From positions 9,672,001-9,736,000 of the forward strand of contig NC_057765.1 of NCBI RefSeq assembly GCF_010389155.1: DNA of 64,000 nt, written 5' to 3'. A program made the translations under genes and the position numbers. Of this stretch, positions 46,659-59,337 are shown one piece after another. Source of the stretch: Erigeron canadensis. Lineage: Eukaryota > Streptophyta > Magnoliopsida > Asterales > Asteraceae. Position 1 is the first letter of the stretch, and every line of letters begins with the position of its first letter. The notes beneath the pieces were generated by a model, which made no database searches, was not told the DNA's origin, and saw nothing but the letters and a program-made list of their open reading frames with translations.

Positions 46659-46888
46659 GAGATTTGCTAACTAGTGCCCTAGTGCACTAGTTAAGAAGCA
46701 TTTAATGAAGTATTTATTGAAGTTTAACTTTTCTAAAATATAAAAATGTGTATTAATTATTCAATTAAAAATAAAAATTGTTGAGTTAAATTAATACACA
46801 TTAAATAAAATTTTTGATTAATAAGGAAATAATAAGTTCATTAAATGTTTCTTAACTAGTGCATTAGGGGCACTAGTTAGCAAATCTC
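46659..46888. mobile_element. foldback MITE, 230 bp
   Basis: The left end is GAGATTTGCTAACTAGTGCC and the right end is its near-exact complement, GGCACTAGTTAGCAAATCTC. Homology runs about 50 bp inward, including CACTAGTTAAGAA and CATTTAATGAA. It is probably Mutator- or hAT-related, but no duplication was recognised. Confidence 0.75.
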
Positions 46889-46970
46889 TTGATGTAATCT
46901 CTCAATCTCCATTTCTTGGGGATATGGAATGTCATTTCATCGTTACTAAAATCTTACAAAAATCAAAGAC

Positions 46971-48347
46971 TGATGCAGCGAGAAAAAGAGGATAAATAAT
47001 AGGGATAGATAATTGGAGGAAAATAAAAACTATTCATATCATTCAAAAACTAATTTCGAACATAACATTAATCCCAATTTATAGATGAGATAACCATAAC
47101 ATTTAAACTAAATTAAATACAGTAAGAAATTGAAGAGTTAAAAAATAAATATCTAGATGTTTCTTCATTATTTTAGATGCTTCCGCATCATTCTCCCCTT
47201 CTTAAAAAAAAACCTTGACCTCGAGTTTTGCTTTCAAACCAAAACCAACTTGATCGAAAGGAACATCAACCCGAGTCCTATTTATCTCGCTCAACTTTTA
47301 AACATATACCACCTGGGTCGAAGAGGTCTTTCATATATGTGGAAGGAGCAACATTTAACGTGAATTGTGATGGGTCAACAAACAAACATTGATGGGTTAG
47401 CACATAAAATCACCCTTGAGGGACTAAACACCTCATGCTTACCATTTGATTTCAACTTGTCTTCAAGCGAATTAGTATATTCAATTGATTTCTTTTTGGA
47501 ATTGTCTTTTCCAAGTACCAAACATGCCTGCTTCCCATATGGATTACCTATATATAATGCATTATCTTCATACGGACCAACCCTCTCGTCTTCAAACTCG
47601 ATAAAAGTCGGAGCACCATAAATTTAATACACATAATTTTAATGTTGAAAAACTGCAGAAACTTCGGATAGTAATATCTACCTCTAGAATACTCCAATCG
47701 AAGATCCCAACGGTCAGATCGTGCGTCGATGAGTCTTGGATCACATATCCAAAATCAGAGAGATCTAACGGTGAACGAATCCGTACCGACTTTTTTTCTG
47801 CAACTGCGCAAATCTGGAAGAACGGAAACGAGTTTTTGGGTATTTGTCGAATTGGCGTGTAATCCTTCATCGATCTTCTCACCATATGAGCAACCATCAG
47901 ACCCGAACCAAAGATAACAATCCTCATCCTTGTATTCATCATACACGGGTCGTGAATCATAGATAAAATCGTCACGAGACATTTTGATCAGAAATTTTGG
48001 CTCTGTTACCAACTAATGCAGCGAGAAAAAAAAGGATAAATAATAGGGATAGATAATTGAACCTGTTGATTATAAGAATACCCAGGAACAATTCTTCTAA
48101 ATATCATTAATTCAAGAAAGAATACCGATAATTAGGGTGATTTCACACACTAAATACACGTTTGTGTATAGGGAGGAAATTAAAAACTATTCATATCATT
48201 CAAAAACTAATTTCTAACATAACATTAATCCTAATTTATAGATGGGATAACCATAACATTTAAACTAAATTAAATAGAGTAAGAAATTGAAGAGTCAAAA
48301 AATAAATATCTAGATATTTCTTCATTATTTTAGATGCTTCCGCATCA
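46971..48347 (-). mobile_element. complete small non-autonomous LTR retrotransposon (TRIM/LARD type), 1377 bp
   Basis: LTRs lie at 48014-48347 (5') and 46971-47190 (3'). Each starts TGATGCGGAAGCATC on the minus strand. A primer-binding site, TTGGTAACAGAGCC, follows the 5' LTR, and a polypurine tract, AAGAAGGGGAGAA, precedes the 3' LTR. A perfect 5-bp duplication, AAGAC, lies at 46966-46970 and 48348-48352. The 3' LTR lacks about 112 bp present in the 5' LTR. The internal 0.82 kb encodes only a short acidic frame, so mobility would depend on another element's proteins. Confidence 0.88.
47592..47979 (-). pseudogene. short gag-position ORF remnant of the TRIM/LARD element
   Basis: Just after the primer-binding site a minus-strand frame begins MSRDDFIYDSRPVYDEYKDE and continues with acidic residues and cysteine (DEDCYLWFGSDG). 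Similar starts occur in LTR-element-associated proteins in plants, but I cannot assign a domain. The frame stops at 47755-47757, and overlapping frames continue further, so a shift is possible. Confidence 0.4.
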
Positions 48348-48352
48348 AAGAC

Positions 48353-50868
48353 ACTCCGTTAAACTCCAAGTCCCTAAAATTTCAATGTGTTAACAAATTA
48401 ATTCAATTCATTTTAAAACGTTATGTGAAACCAAACGTGTCCTAAGATGATCTTATAATTAACTCAAATAATGCTAGACTCCTTTGATTCATGTCACGCA
48501 CATCTCATCTCATAGCAGCTTTTTTTAACTAATTAAATTTTAAATCTTATTTGGGACTAACCGAATGATTATAGGTTTGCAAAGGTTAGAATTAACTTCG
48601 TAAGAATCTTTCAAGAGGTTAAATCAATTGCCTTTTTTATGGTACAGAAATAGAAGTAAATATGAAATGATTAATTGGGAAGAATGAGATAGCTTCAACA
48701 TGATGTAAATATCGAATGCGTATATCTTGATCACTCCTAAGCTGTGGAGTTTGTAAATAAAAGTTACCAGAAAATCTAAAATAAAACTTTAAAATAAGAA
48801 TTATTAATTACCAACTATAAACAAAATGTTAAAATAGAACTTCACTAATATTATGTTAAAAACTACATCATCACCGCATCATTATCCCTGATTAACTAGA
48901 TTAATACCCGGTTGGTGACCGGGTAAAAAGATAAACTGATATATGCATCATACATTGCAAAAAATATACGTCAAATTATTAAAAAATATATTGTGAAAGA
49001 GAGAAAAAAAAAGCATATAGTTTAATTGTAAAGATTGTTCTATTGATTTTTTTATGAGTCTTACGATATTAGTAATTTTTTTTTGGTATGTTTATTGATA
49101 TATGAAGTTTAATATGATAGATTAAATATAAAGTTCAGGTAAAATTTTACACACATGTAATTTTGGGTATATCATGTTAAGGTTGTCAATAGTCAATCTA
49201 ACCCGATACTCAATTTGAAGAAAAATAGTTTTAGGTCAAGTATCTCAACCTGCCAACCCAGCAACTTGATTTTTTTCAGGTTAATTCGGGTTGGCTCCTT
49301 TGGTTGTCAGGTCTACCTAGTGGTGTACATAACGGTTTTTTACTCAATTCGACCCGGTTTTTTGGTCAATGAGGCCAAAACCGGATTTGACCCAACCCAA
49401 CCCGGTTTGATACCGGTTTTTGGTCAAACTTTGACTGGGCATTGACCAGGTTTTACCAATTTTTTTTTTCCAAAACTCGTGCCAGACCCGATCTCAACCC
49501 GATATAAAAAAAAGCCAAACCGGTTAGTAACTGCCGGGTTGGGTCAGACCCGGTTGTTGACCAGTTTTGGGTTCAGGTTCGGGTTTCAACCTGGTTTTTT
49601 GTACACCTTTAGGTCCACCTCCCAACCTGAAATATTTTTATATTAATTTGTTTATAATTAATACTGATCCGTTTGACAAAAACCATACATTTGACATTTC
49701 AACCCGTCAACCAATTGTCTAGAAAACAACCCAATAACAACCCATTTAACCTAATAACCCACAAACCTACAGGTTGACGCAAGTTGGGTCTTCGTTGTAA
49801 TTTATGATATGAAACTTTAGTGAGTCTGATTAAGGTTAAAGATTTATAACCTGTCATCCCAATTAGGGTGTATCTAACTAACAAACGTATATATCATATA
49901 TAAAACTTTCTATGAATCTTTATGTAGGTTAAGAAAAACTCTTATTGTTAAAAAAATTTAATTATAAATTTGAGAAAAATTATACACTATAAATAGTTAT
50001 AATTCTTGCATGAACAATAATGGTGGAGTACATAATCCCACTTCTTTTAAATGAACTTTAAAAAATCACATGTTTAAAAATATATAGTAATAATGTTGAT
50101 AAGCTACTATTTCTCATTATGTTTCACAATTGTGTTCTAGTTATATAGACTGCAGTCAATTTACCAACCCATATATTAATTTGGTTTTTATTATGTTTAA
50201 ATTAAATAAAAACTATTATACTCCGTATTTTTTTTAAAATAATTTGTTTGTATCTAGTATTATGCATCTTCTTTAAATTCCATTTATAATTACTAATATA
50301 TTTGTTTTATATTTAACTTCACTAATGAAAAGATTCTTTTTAAATAAATTTTAAATCATTTTTAAAAATAGACTCAACCAATCAAAACACAAGAAAATAA
50401 AACCATCAGCCAATCAGAAGCTAGAGAATTCAATCTTTTTTTCTCTTCTACCGGCAATATATATATATATATAATTTTTTTTAAATATCATTTTCTTAAG
50501 ATTATCATAATGATTCAGTCAATTATAATAAATAAAAAATAAAAATAAAAAAAATAAGTAGAAAATTAAAATATTTCAATTTTCCTCCAAATTATGTAAC
50601 CAGTGTGAAGAAATGCTCAGCTGTTCAAAGCATGCTATTCAACAATTATATTACATCCCTCCCAATAAGACTATACTGTCATTGACTAAGCCAGCATAAA
50701 TTGTCTACTTTTATTATACATTATTAATAATTGTACTATTTTTCCAATAAACATAAGACTCTAAAGTCTAGTCTAGATATTTCCTAACTCCCACACCAAT
50801 CTCAATTCTTCCAGCCACCCAACTCTCTCTTTAATTTTCTCCCTAATCACCTTCTGAAAACATTAATC
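48353..50868. other. intergenic region upstream of the DUF3511 gene
   Basis: Contains a Helitron 3' terminus at 48896 (minus), a cluster of ACCCGGTT/AACCGG and GGTCAA motifs at 49300-49620 of unresolved class, and an AT run at about 50457-50474. No gene was found. Confidence 0.5.
48896..48940 (-). mobile_element. Helitron 3' terminus
   Basis: On the minus strand ACCCGGTCACCAACCGGGT forms a perfect hairpin followed by ATTAATCTAG and then T. This is a textbook Helitron end. The 5' end was not found to the right. Confidence 0.6.
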
Positions 50869-51270
50869 ATGGCTGATTATAGATCAAGATCAACATCAAG
50901 ATCATATAGATACAGTGATGAGGGAGATATGCAAATAGAGAGATACCAATATGGTGGCATAGAGCCAAAAAGATCAAATTTTGAAACCAACCCACCTCAT
51001 AATTTCAGGTCTTATAGTGTTTCATATGGTCCAACTTATAAAACTAATATGGACCTTGTTGTTACTGGCACTGCAGCTAGAGATGTTGACTTCAAGAAAG
51101 TCAAACCTACTACAAAATCATGGAGTTTTAATGATCCTGAGTTTCAAAGGAAGAAAAGAGTTGCTAGTTATAAAGTGTATTCTGTTGAAGGAAAAGTTAA
51201 AGGTTCTTTTAGAAAGAGTTTTAGGTGGCTTAAAGATAAGTACACAAATGTTGTTTATGGATGGTGGTAA
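50869..51270 (+). CDS. DUF3511 family protein
   Basis: Single exon, 133 aa. The N-terminus is rich in serine, arginine and tyrosine (RSRSTSRSYRYSDE). The conserved C-terminal domain occupies about residues 85-131, with KSWSFNDPEFQRKKRVASYK, KGSFRKSFRWLKDKYTNVVY and the terminal GWW typical of this short plant family. No signal peptide or membrane segment is visible, and the protein is strongly basic. The biological role is not established to my knowledge. The start is the first ATG after an ORF-free leader, in the sequence CATTAATCATGG. Confidence 0.88.
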   Translation: MADYRSRSTSRSYRYSDEGDMQIERYQYGGIEPKRSNFETNPPHNFRSYSVSYGPTYKTNMDLVVTGTAARDVDFKKVKPTTKSWSFNDPEFQRKKRVASYKVYSVEGKVKGSFRKSFRWLKDKYTNVVYGWW

Positions 51271-53654
51271 TTAATCATTATTCATATATACATATATATG
51301 TAATAATTTGTATATTGTTTTTCTATTCTTGGACTGGTGTCTTGGTTTCCATTTCCTTTTCTCTTGGTTTTGTGATGATGAAAAAAAGAAAGAAAAGTTT
51401 AGAATTTTTTGTTGGAAATGATTAGTTTCGTATGCTTTGAGTATGAATTGCAATATATATCTTGATTTGTTTCCTATTTGAAAATAGTTGTGTATTACGA
51501 ATATATGAATCTTAATGCATTTTTGGATTTTATTTGTTTGTGCTTTTATGGAGTATTTAAGTTTTTTTTTTTTTTTTTTTGGTGCAACCAGACCAAACAA
51601 GTTTGTACTTTGATTCTCAAGTTTATTCTTTGTCTGAATGCATTTTTGGATTCTTTGTTCGTGCAGATATTCTTGATTACACATTGTGATAGGTGCATTT
51701 TTTTTAAGGTTATTCTAGTAAAATATTAATGAATTTTGCGTTGATTATTGTTTATTAAAATAAAAAGTATTCAAAATACAAAACAACTTTTGATTTTTAT
51801 TTTTTTTATCAACAGTAGAAACTCTTAACACATTAATATTTTAGTAGTTTTCAGTTTTTGATATCTTTTATACGGGGATGAAGGGTAGAGATCCTTGAAG
51901 TTACAAATACTTGAAGGGGTCAAGTTAAATCACAACTCTCAATTTAAAATTAACGGTTAAGATTAAAAAATGTTGTTTTAATCATAACTCTTGATTTTTA
52001 ACCATTTAATCAGGTGATTGAAATGCGGAAAGTAGAAACATATAAGTTTGTCCTATTTTTTTATATTTGATTTCTAGATTTAGGGGAAAATAAAGCTGGA
52101 AATTGATATCTATAAATCAAAATAAATTTTATACTCTTTTTTTAGATTTGATAATTTATGCAAACAAGGTTTGTTATAAATTTAAGACAGATAGCGTTTG
52201 TTAAATCGTATAACTTAACTTGTCCAAAACAATAATTTTAGTACTAAAGTAGTAGAACCAAATTTTTTTCCAACAAAAACAGAAAATAACAACCCACAAG
52301 TTGAGATTAAGAAGTATCTCATACTTTAATTTAATAGGGGTTTGCTAAACAAATCCCTAAGGACTTTTATTAAAGTGTATTGAACAGTTATATATTTACC
52401 ATAAAAATCAAAGGATGAGTTTTTGAAATGGAAACATACCACATTAAGTGAAGCCCTAAAGACTTCGTTTAACATTTTCCAATTTAAAATAGTGAGTTTG
52501 TATCAGATTTAATTGGTTGTAAATTGTTGACGAAGTCAAAGTCATATGGATTTTGTATCTTTCTTGTCTTTCTTATTTATGGTTGTGAATTCACTGAATT
52601 GTCATACACACAAACCTCTATGGGCTACCATACACCCACAACCAATTTATTCTTTTAGGATATCTTTTGTTTACAACTTTAATGGAGTCTCAAGCATCCA
52701 ACGATATAGCAACACTACCATATATATTATTCAAGATTATGAACTTGTTAAAAAAGAAATCTAAAGGCTTAATTAATATTATAAGAACATACATCTTTTT
52801 CTATCAAATTGCTAGAAAAAGATGTATGTTCTAGCAATTAATATTCTCTCATGCTAACAATCAAAGTTATATTGAACTTGTGTGAAACATTAATAAAATA
52901 AAAGACCGGACACACAACGAAGGTCTTATATATTTTTGCTATCATAAAAATCCTAATATTACCAATCAAGTAAATTTTGAACATAAGAGAATCTTAATCC
53001 ATGTCCATGGATCAAGGTTACCTGGAGAGAGTTGAATATTGCACAAAGGGGCTGCGCTACGTTCATAATTTCATATATTGTATTTTAGATATGGGTTGGC
53101 CAATAGTAACGGATTAAATGCAAGGTCCATACGAAATGGGTATGGGTTGATTTATATAGTATATAATCAAATATGGGTTGGGCCTAGTTCAGGAAATAGC
53201 GGCATATTATTCACTGAAACTCAAATTTATACTGTAGTAATCATAATGATATACGGAGTATTTAAGTTTTAAAAAAAAAAAAGTTATAAATGGGTAGATA
53301 AATGATGAAAGATTGATTCCTTATACCTTGAGGTGGGTAAATAATGATGGATGAAAGTTTGATAATGTGAAAAAAGTTAATAAAAATTGTATAAAATGAT
53401 GATGGTGGAATTTTACTCCCTAGACCGTTTAAAAATAAAAAATTAAAAATTAAAAAAAAAAACCTTTTATCTGAAAAGAATCCTCCAATGTTAGTAGAGA
53501 ATTATTTAGTTTTATTATTGTTGACTAATCATAATTATGAATTCCATGTATGTATCCATAGTCGTATTTACATGCTCTTATTTAGAGCTTATATATTCCA
53601 CCATTACATAAATAAAGAATTTAAGGTATATATATATACAACTATAATTAAACA
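51271..53654. other. intergenic region
   Basis: Contains a T-rich stretch at about 51560-51580, a short MITE (52338-52485), and a small inverted pair, ACATACATCTTTTTCTA / AGAAAAAGATGTATGTTC, at 52788-52830. No gene is supported. Confidence 0.5.
52338..52485. mobile_element. short MITE, family copy 1
   Basis: GGGGTTTGCTAA...ACTTTTATTAAAGTG...ACCATAAAAATCAA...GGAAACATAC...TGAAGCCCTAAAGACTTCGTTTAACATTTTCC. Two further copies with the same order of words lie at about 60988-61142 and 61312-61470. Confidence 0.6.
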
Positions 53655-56369
53655 TCAGTATTCATCTGCCATTAAGTTCATTGCTGTTTCAACTAATGAA
53701 TGAATCGATATCTTGTATCTACTCAATCCGATTGCACCAGAGAAGATATTGAAGCTTTCAAGTTCGGATGTAGTTTCGGTCACACATTCTAATTCTTCCA
53801 TCATTCCAAGATTCTTGAACGTATGAATATTTGTAAGGTTATCCTTCATCATCCAGATTGCTAGTTCTATCACATATCGCCTTAATCGTGGAGTCTTTAT
53901 AGGTGGTTGTGGATATTTCTTCAAGATTTTAACAAGTGTGTTTGCTAATTCAGCATCATGTATTCCGCTTCTTACAAACATGGCGTTAGCTTCTTCGTAT
54001 GTCATGAATTTGAACATATGTGCTGCTAGTCCGATCATGACTTCTTGCAACTTGATGTCCTCGGTCATAATTTCCTTGAGTACCTACATATATGTATGTC
54101 AAAAAATCGATTGACTAGTTATATAAATGCCAATGTGAGGTTAGCCCATTTGGTAGAGGCTTTTGCCTGCTCTGATGTAAATGTAAGGTCAATCGATCTC
54201 TGTCACATGGGTATTCAGGATTATTTGGGAGTAATCGTAAATAATGTGTGTTACCATTTTGTGATGTCTTTGAACTAGTTAGACCATTGTTAATGGTAAC
54301 AAACTATATACATAGGGGATATAAAACATACGATAACGTATAACACTGCATAATAATGATTTGAGATGACTTACCGTGGGTGCAGCCGTTCTGATGGTTC
54401 TAAGTTGTTCAAAGAAATCAGTTCCACTATAGATGCATAAATTCCTTAATATCCTTGCAGCATTCACCCTAAGCAACGGGCACTCCAAAGCGTCGCTAAG
54501 TTTCTGAACCACATTCAACTTCAACATCCTATGACAATTTTGTCTACTCTCAAATGCCAACATCCCAAGTGCTTCACCAGCTGCAATTCTCACATAATAA
54601 TGATTATCCCTAATTTCTTCTCTAAAGAAAACATTAAACAATTCTTTTAAAACACCTCCTGTCCCTCCAATCCTCTCTGTTGCATCATCTTCTAATGCCA
54701 AACTTGTTAATATATCAATCCCAAGTTTCTGTAATTTTGGGTGTTTTTCACCGTACTTTAATATATCACGAATGTAACTAATTGTAAACACCAGCTCTGA
54801 GATTTCACTTCGAAGTTGTCTACCAGTGACACCAGTCGAGCTTACTAACATTTTCACGACTTGTAATGATCTTTTTACCGTGGAAATTTCAGATATGGTG
54901 GCACGTTTTTCTTCCAATAACCGTTCATCAGCATGAATGAATTCGATGATTTTAGTTAAGAGACCTCTCGTGTTTCCAATCTTGTCACAATTATCATGAT
55001 CACGAGCGAGTTTCTTGAGAATTAAAAGACCAAGTTGGTTAAATGCCCAATAATCATAATCCCCATGATCTCCAATGAGTTCTGTTTTACAAACTTCAAC
55101 TGTGTTTCCATTAACATGTAATAATGAAGATATTGATTCCATTGCACCAGGAATTCCAGCCACACGAAGAGCATTTTGCTTTTTACCGACAAGTTTCACA
55201 ATGATCTTGGCTGCAGACAGGCGGATTTCTTCTTCTTGTGGGTCTTTCCAGTTAAGCATTTCAACTAAACGTTCGATTACTGATAATGTAATCCCTATTT
55301 TCTGAAGAGTATCTTGAGAAAAACGCGTATTTGTAGTGAATCTTTCAAAAATTCTAACACCAATAAGTTGCTCATCTGAGGAATCAGAGTTTATAAGCTC
55401 CATAGCATAAGAAACCATATCCATCTTCAACCCATCAAATATGCTTCGATTAACACATTTAGAATACGAATCATAGAAAAACCTTCTAATTGAAACCATA
55501 CCCGTATGTCCTAGCTCCAATTCTTCATTTGCATTTTCTAACATTTTCTTGTAAATCACATTCCATTCCCAGTATGCTTTCTCCAACATAAACAACATAG
55601 CCTCGGCTAAAGCCAATCCATAGAAGATCGAAAGAGCAGATTTCCGGTTCATTTTAACATTTTCAAGTGGTTTAACATCCTCAAATTTATGATTAACGAG
55701 CCGTGTGACTGAAATGAATATACACGAGGCTGCAGATGCTAATTGTAACCAATAAAGAACCTTACTAATATTACTAGATATGAAAATCCATCTACCATAC
55801 GGTAAAAGAGGGACATCTGAACTTATCCAAGTTCGTGAAGGCGTTTTTATTGTATTCTCGCTCTTTTGTATCTTCCTATTGCTTGTTTGAGGATGAAACA
55901 ACGAGCTAGAAGCTATAGCACGAAAGCTACTGACTCCAGCATCGACTAGAGACCACGTGGCTTGATGCTGCCATTCTAGCTCATGACTTCTGCTAAAAAT
56001 CCTTGTACTTTCAACCAAAAGAATGATGGTCACCAACCAAAAATCTAATTTATCAATGGTTATAGCAAAGCCACCTAGTAAAACAACCGTTGCCCAAATG
56101 AATGCTAGGGTTCCTAGCCCGGTGGCTGCTTTTTCAAGGATAGCTAGCCTTAACGCGAAAAGGGTCAGTTTTTTTTCTGGTGCTCTTGACAATTGTTTTT
56201 GTTTGGAGTTAGAATATGGAGGCATGTTGCTGCTGTTTGTCGTTTCGGTACTAGTTTGTGGTTCGAAAATGTTGCCTTTTTTTCGGTGAATTTGATTGAG
56301 TTGTGGTGAAAGGTCATCTATTGGAACATGAACACTTCCTTGGCTTTCTGTAGAAGTTCTTTGAGTCAT
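53655..56369 (-). CDS. armadillo-repeat membrane protein (plant ARM superfamily)
   Basis: Two exons, 56369-54375 and 54083-53655, with GT-AG borders and no phase shift, give 807 aa. After a polar, serine-rich N-terminus (1-65) come hydrophobic segments at about 82-104, 109-126, 204-224 and 245-262, predicting a membrane anchor. From about 300 to the end the chain is made of helical ARM-type repeats (for example RLSAAKIIVKLVG, VRIAAGEALGMLAFES, RVNAARILRNLC). It matches a group of plant proteins known only as ARM repeat superfamily proteins with N-terminal membrane segments; a role as a protein-interaction platform is inferred from the fold. The 291-bp intron contains a SINE-like sequence. Confidence 0.85.
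54120..54275 (+). mobile_element. SINE-like sequence in the ARM-gene intron
   Basis: GGTTAGCCCATTTGGTAGAGGC has an A-box-like TAGCCCATTTG, followed about 45 bp later by a B-box-like GGTCAATCGATCTC. The order and words resemble tRNA-derived plant SINEs, but the B box is degenerate. It is transcribed opposite to the host gene. Confidence 0.4.
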
Positions 56370-56447
56370 TATGGTGGTGTTAATTTCCTAGAGTTTCAAT
56401 GGAGATACATGAAGTTAATTGTTTGAGCCAAGCTAGTGGTATTTGAG

Positions 56448-56455
56448 TATATATA
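56448..56455 (-). promoter_or_regulatory. candidate TATA box of the ARM-repeat gene
   Basis: The minus strand reads GTATATATACTC about 80 bp before the ATG. It would start transcription near 56420, giving a leader of about 50 nt. Confidence 0.4.
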
Positions 56456-56459
56456 CACG

Positions 56460-58636
56460 TACATATATTGTAAATGAAAAGTGAGCTTAGATTGCAAGTT
56501 AAACTTTATAATTAAGGGAATCAAATCAAGAAGCAAGAAATTAAAGAGACTTTTTGATGTTTGCTTCTTGTAAAAAGATTCCTGCTTTTTGGTTTACTTT
56601 CAACAATTTTTAATTAAAATTTAAGGTCTCCTATTTCTACTCATACAACAAAAGTGAAATAGTTGAAACAGATGGGTTATATGGCATCATATATATACAT
56701 GTTAAAAAAATAAAATCATTTTTTTTGAAAAATACTAATATAATCCTAAATGTAAACAGAAGTTTAATACACTATCGAATTCAGTAAAGACTTGAATAGA
56801 TGCCTTCCTTCAAATATAGTTCATCCTAAATTGCCCGCATGATCCAAAGGAACGCACAACCCAGCCTCTAATCCGAACGCACGAAGCCCCTAGCATGATT
56901 GAACTGTATTGCAGGGAACTCACAAAATGTATATATATGTGTATATATGAAAGATCCATTTGTCACCAACAATCAATCTTCACCTTCTTAAAAATATTAA
57001 TATATACGTAACTAACCTAACCTGAATTGACCAATCACAATCTTCAATTTTTTAAAATAAATTAAATGAAAACATGTGTAAATTAATTTATACTTTTGGG
57101 TTTTCTATCATCAATTTACACTTTTAACCCAAATTAGAATAATTAATTTACACTTTTTTGATTTTTTATCACTAATTTACACTTTAACCCAGCTTAAAAT
57201 AATTAGTTTATACTTTTTGTTTTTCCATCACCAATTTACATTTTAACCCAATCCAAAAATAATTAATATGTTATTGGAAAATATCTATCTAATGACAAAA
57301 TATAGCTAAAGGTAAGAGAAATTACAGTAGTTATATTAATACGAATTAATATTTATATCTATATTTTATTTTATACTAGAATTTAGACCCGTGTCAAATA
57401 CACAAGTTTTACAATTCTCAATATGATAATTAGTGTACGGAACAAAAAAATATTTATACGTTAAATGTAAAATTATACTTAAAAACAAATGAAAGATATT
57501 CAAATGTAAATACTGAATGCTAAATTATATTAAGACTGGATAAACTCTTTCAGATAAACAATATCTTAACTTTGATTACACTATTGACCGAGTTATGTCC
57601 GTTTCCTTTTAGTATATATTAAGATTAAGATTATTAATTGTAATCAAACTAAAATATTGTTGTTATTGGTGATTGTAATCAGACTATAATTAGGATAATC
57701 ATTGTCGTTATCAGTAATTGGAACCATATTATATTTATGATACAGATTCTCCTTATATAAACTGAACTCTAGATATAAAACCACAGCACACGGAATCTTT
57801 GAAAACCTCACAAACCAGCCGCTACTTTTATTGTTTTTAACAACCATGACTAAAGAACATAAAATTACTTTTGCAAGATATCAATGAAAACTTGGTCAAT
57901 TGTGTAATCAAAGTTAAGATATTACTTCTCTCGAAAAGGTTGTATATAAGAAACTCTACTACATTTGAATATTTCAATTATTTTTTAAGCATATTTTTCA
58001 TTTAACGTATAAGTCTTTTGTTTTTTCATATAATAGTTCTTATGTTAATAATATCGTAAAGCTCGTGTATTTGATACGGGTCTAAAATCTAGTAAAGATT
58101 ATTATTAACAAAATTATGTTAAACCCAAAGCTAAATCTATAACGGTTTATAAATGTAGAACTATTTTATCTCGATCATTTATTTATTTTTTTCTTATTTA
58201 TCCTTAAAAACATTTTAAATAGTATTTTTGTATAAATCTACTTCAACAACTTTAATTTCTTCTACCGAAATTTATTCAATTTTTGGTAAAAAAAAACCTA
58301 GAGAGGATAAATACTTAGAAGAATTATAAAATTATGATACTTAGAAGAATTATAAAATTATGATTTTAATTTGGCCGAGGCTTATTTTTATTATATTTTG
58401 ATTGTATTGTAGTTTTTAAATCTTAGTCTTAATCTTAATCTTAGTCTTTGATTGTATTGTATTTATTTTTAGCTATCAACTTGAGAGAAAGTTTTAAAAT
58501 TTACAATCATTTAATTAATTAATAAAAATTCAGCATATGAAGTATTGTTTTCAAAAAATTATTTCAAAACCTAATGATTTATAAAAAAAAAATATTAGAT
58601 TAGATTTTTATAAATTATAAATTTTAATATTTAGCT
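56460..58636. other. intergenic, Helitron-derived
   Basis: 56760-56930 has no recognisable content. 57075-57265 is an array of the AATTTACACTTTTTGG minisatellite also seen in the 26-kb and 36-kb repeats. A head-to-head Helitron pair follows (listed separately). 58100-58636 is AT-rich without features. Confidence 0.5.
57376..58093. mobile_element. head-to-head pair of Helitron 3' parts (palindromic)
   Basis: Left unit (minus): its 3' end reads ACACGGGTCTAAATTCTAG, followed by T, at 57376, and its 5' end TCTTAATATATACTAAAAGG starts at 57624. Right unit (plus): 3' end CTCGTGTATTTGATACGGG, then TCTAAAATCTAG, followed by T, at about 58093. The sequences 57376-57575 and 57900-58093 are complementary over long stretches (for example TTAACTTTGATTACAC / GTGTAATCAAAGTTAA). 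The result is an inverted repeat with two Helitron tails pointing outward. Confidence 0.6.
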
Positions 58637-58645
58637 TAATATTTA

Positions 58646-59070
58646 CGGAAAATTTCATAAAAAGGTAACCTATTTACATGAAATTTCTATTAAAGGTAAC
58701 CTATTTTGTATTCGTCTATTTTCAAAAAATTCCTAATAAAGGGTATATCGTTAGTTTTTGACAGGCGGGGCTCGTTAAGTGCCACATCACCAATGCCACA
58801 TCATCAGTTTTGATGACGTGGCACTTGACTTTGACTGACTCATATATATATATCGAAATTAGGCCGGTCAAAGTCAAGTGTCACGTCATCAAAACTGATC
58901 ACGTGACATCGGTGACGTGGCATTTAACGAGCTCCGTCTATCAAAAACTAACGAAATACCTTTTATTAGGAATTTTTTGAAAATATGATTCTTTAAATAG
59001 ACGAAACCAAAATAGGTTACCTTTAATAGGAATTTTGTGTAAATAGGTTATCTTTTTATGGAATAAACCC
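58646..59070. mobile_element. Mutator-like foldback MITE, 425 bp, with 9-bp target duplication
   Basis: The left arm is CGGAAAATTTCATAAAAAGG... and the right arm read inward is GGGTTTATTCCATAAAAAGA.... The arms (about 190 bp) contain mirrored AACCTATTT, TTTTTGAAAATA, CGTTAGTTTTTGA, ATCAGTTTTGATGACGTG and GTCAAAGTCAAGTG words. The perfect 9-bp duplication TAATATTTA lies at 58637-58645 and 59071-59079. Non-coding. Confidence 0.85.
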
Positions 59071-59337
59071 TAATATTTAATGTAAACACAATTTGAATTC
59101 TAGATACATATCTCAAACATAATAACTGATGACGATATACAACATCATTATCCCAAACACAATAAGAATCACAGAACATGGGACGATCACAGAACAAAAC
59201 ACGATTCACAACAGAGGGTTACTTGAATACTTAATCCAAATCAACATGAACTCCTTTCAGTATTCATAATATCTCTCAATATAAAAAAGGGATGATTTCC
59301 TCATTTTTTATATATTAGTTTTGCTTATTAATGTTTA

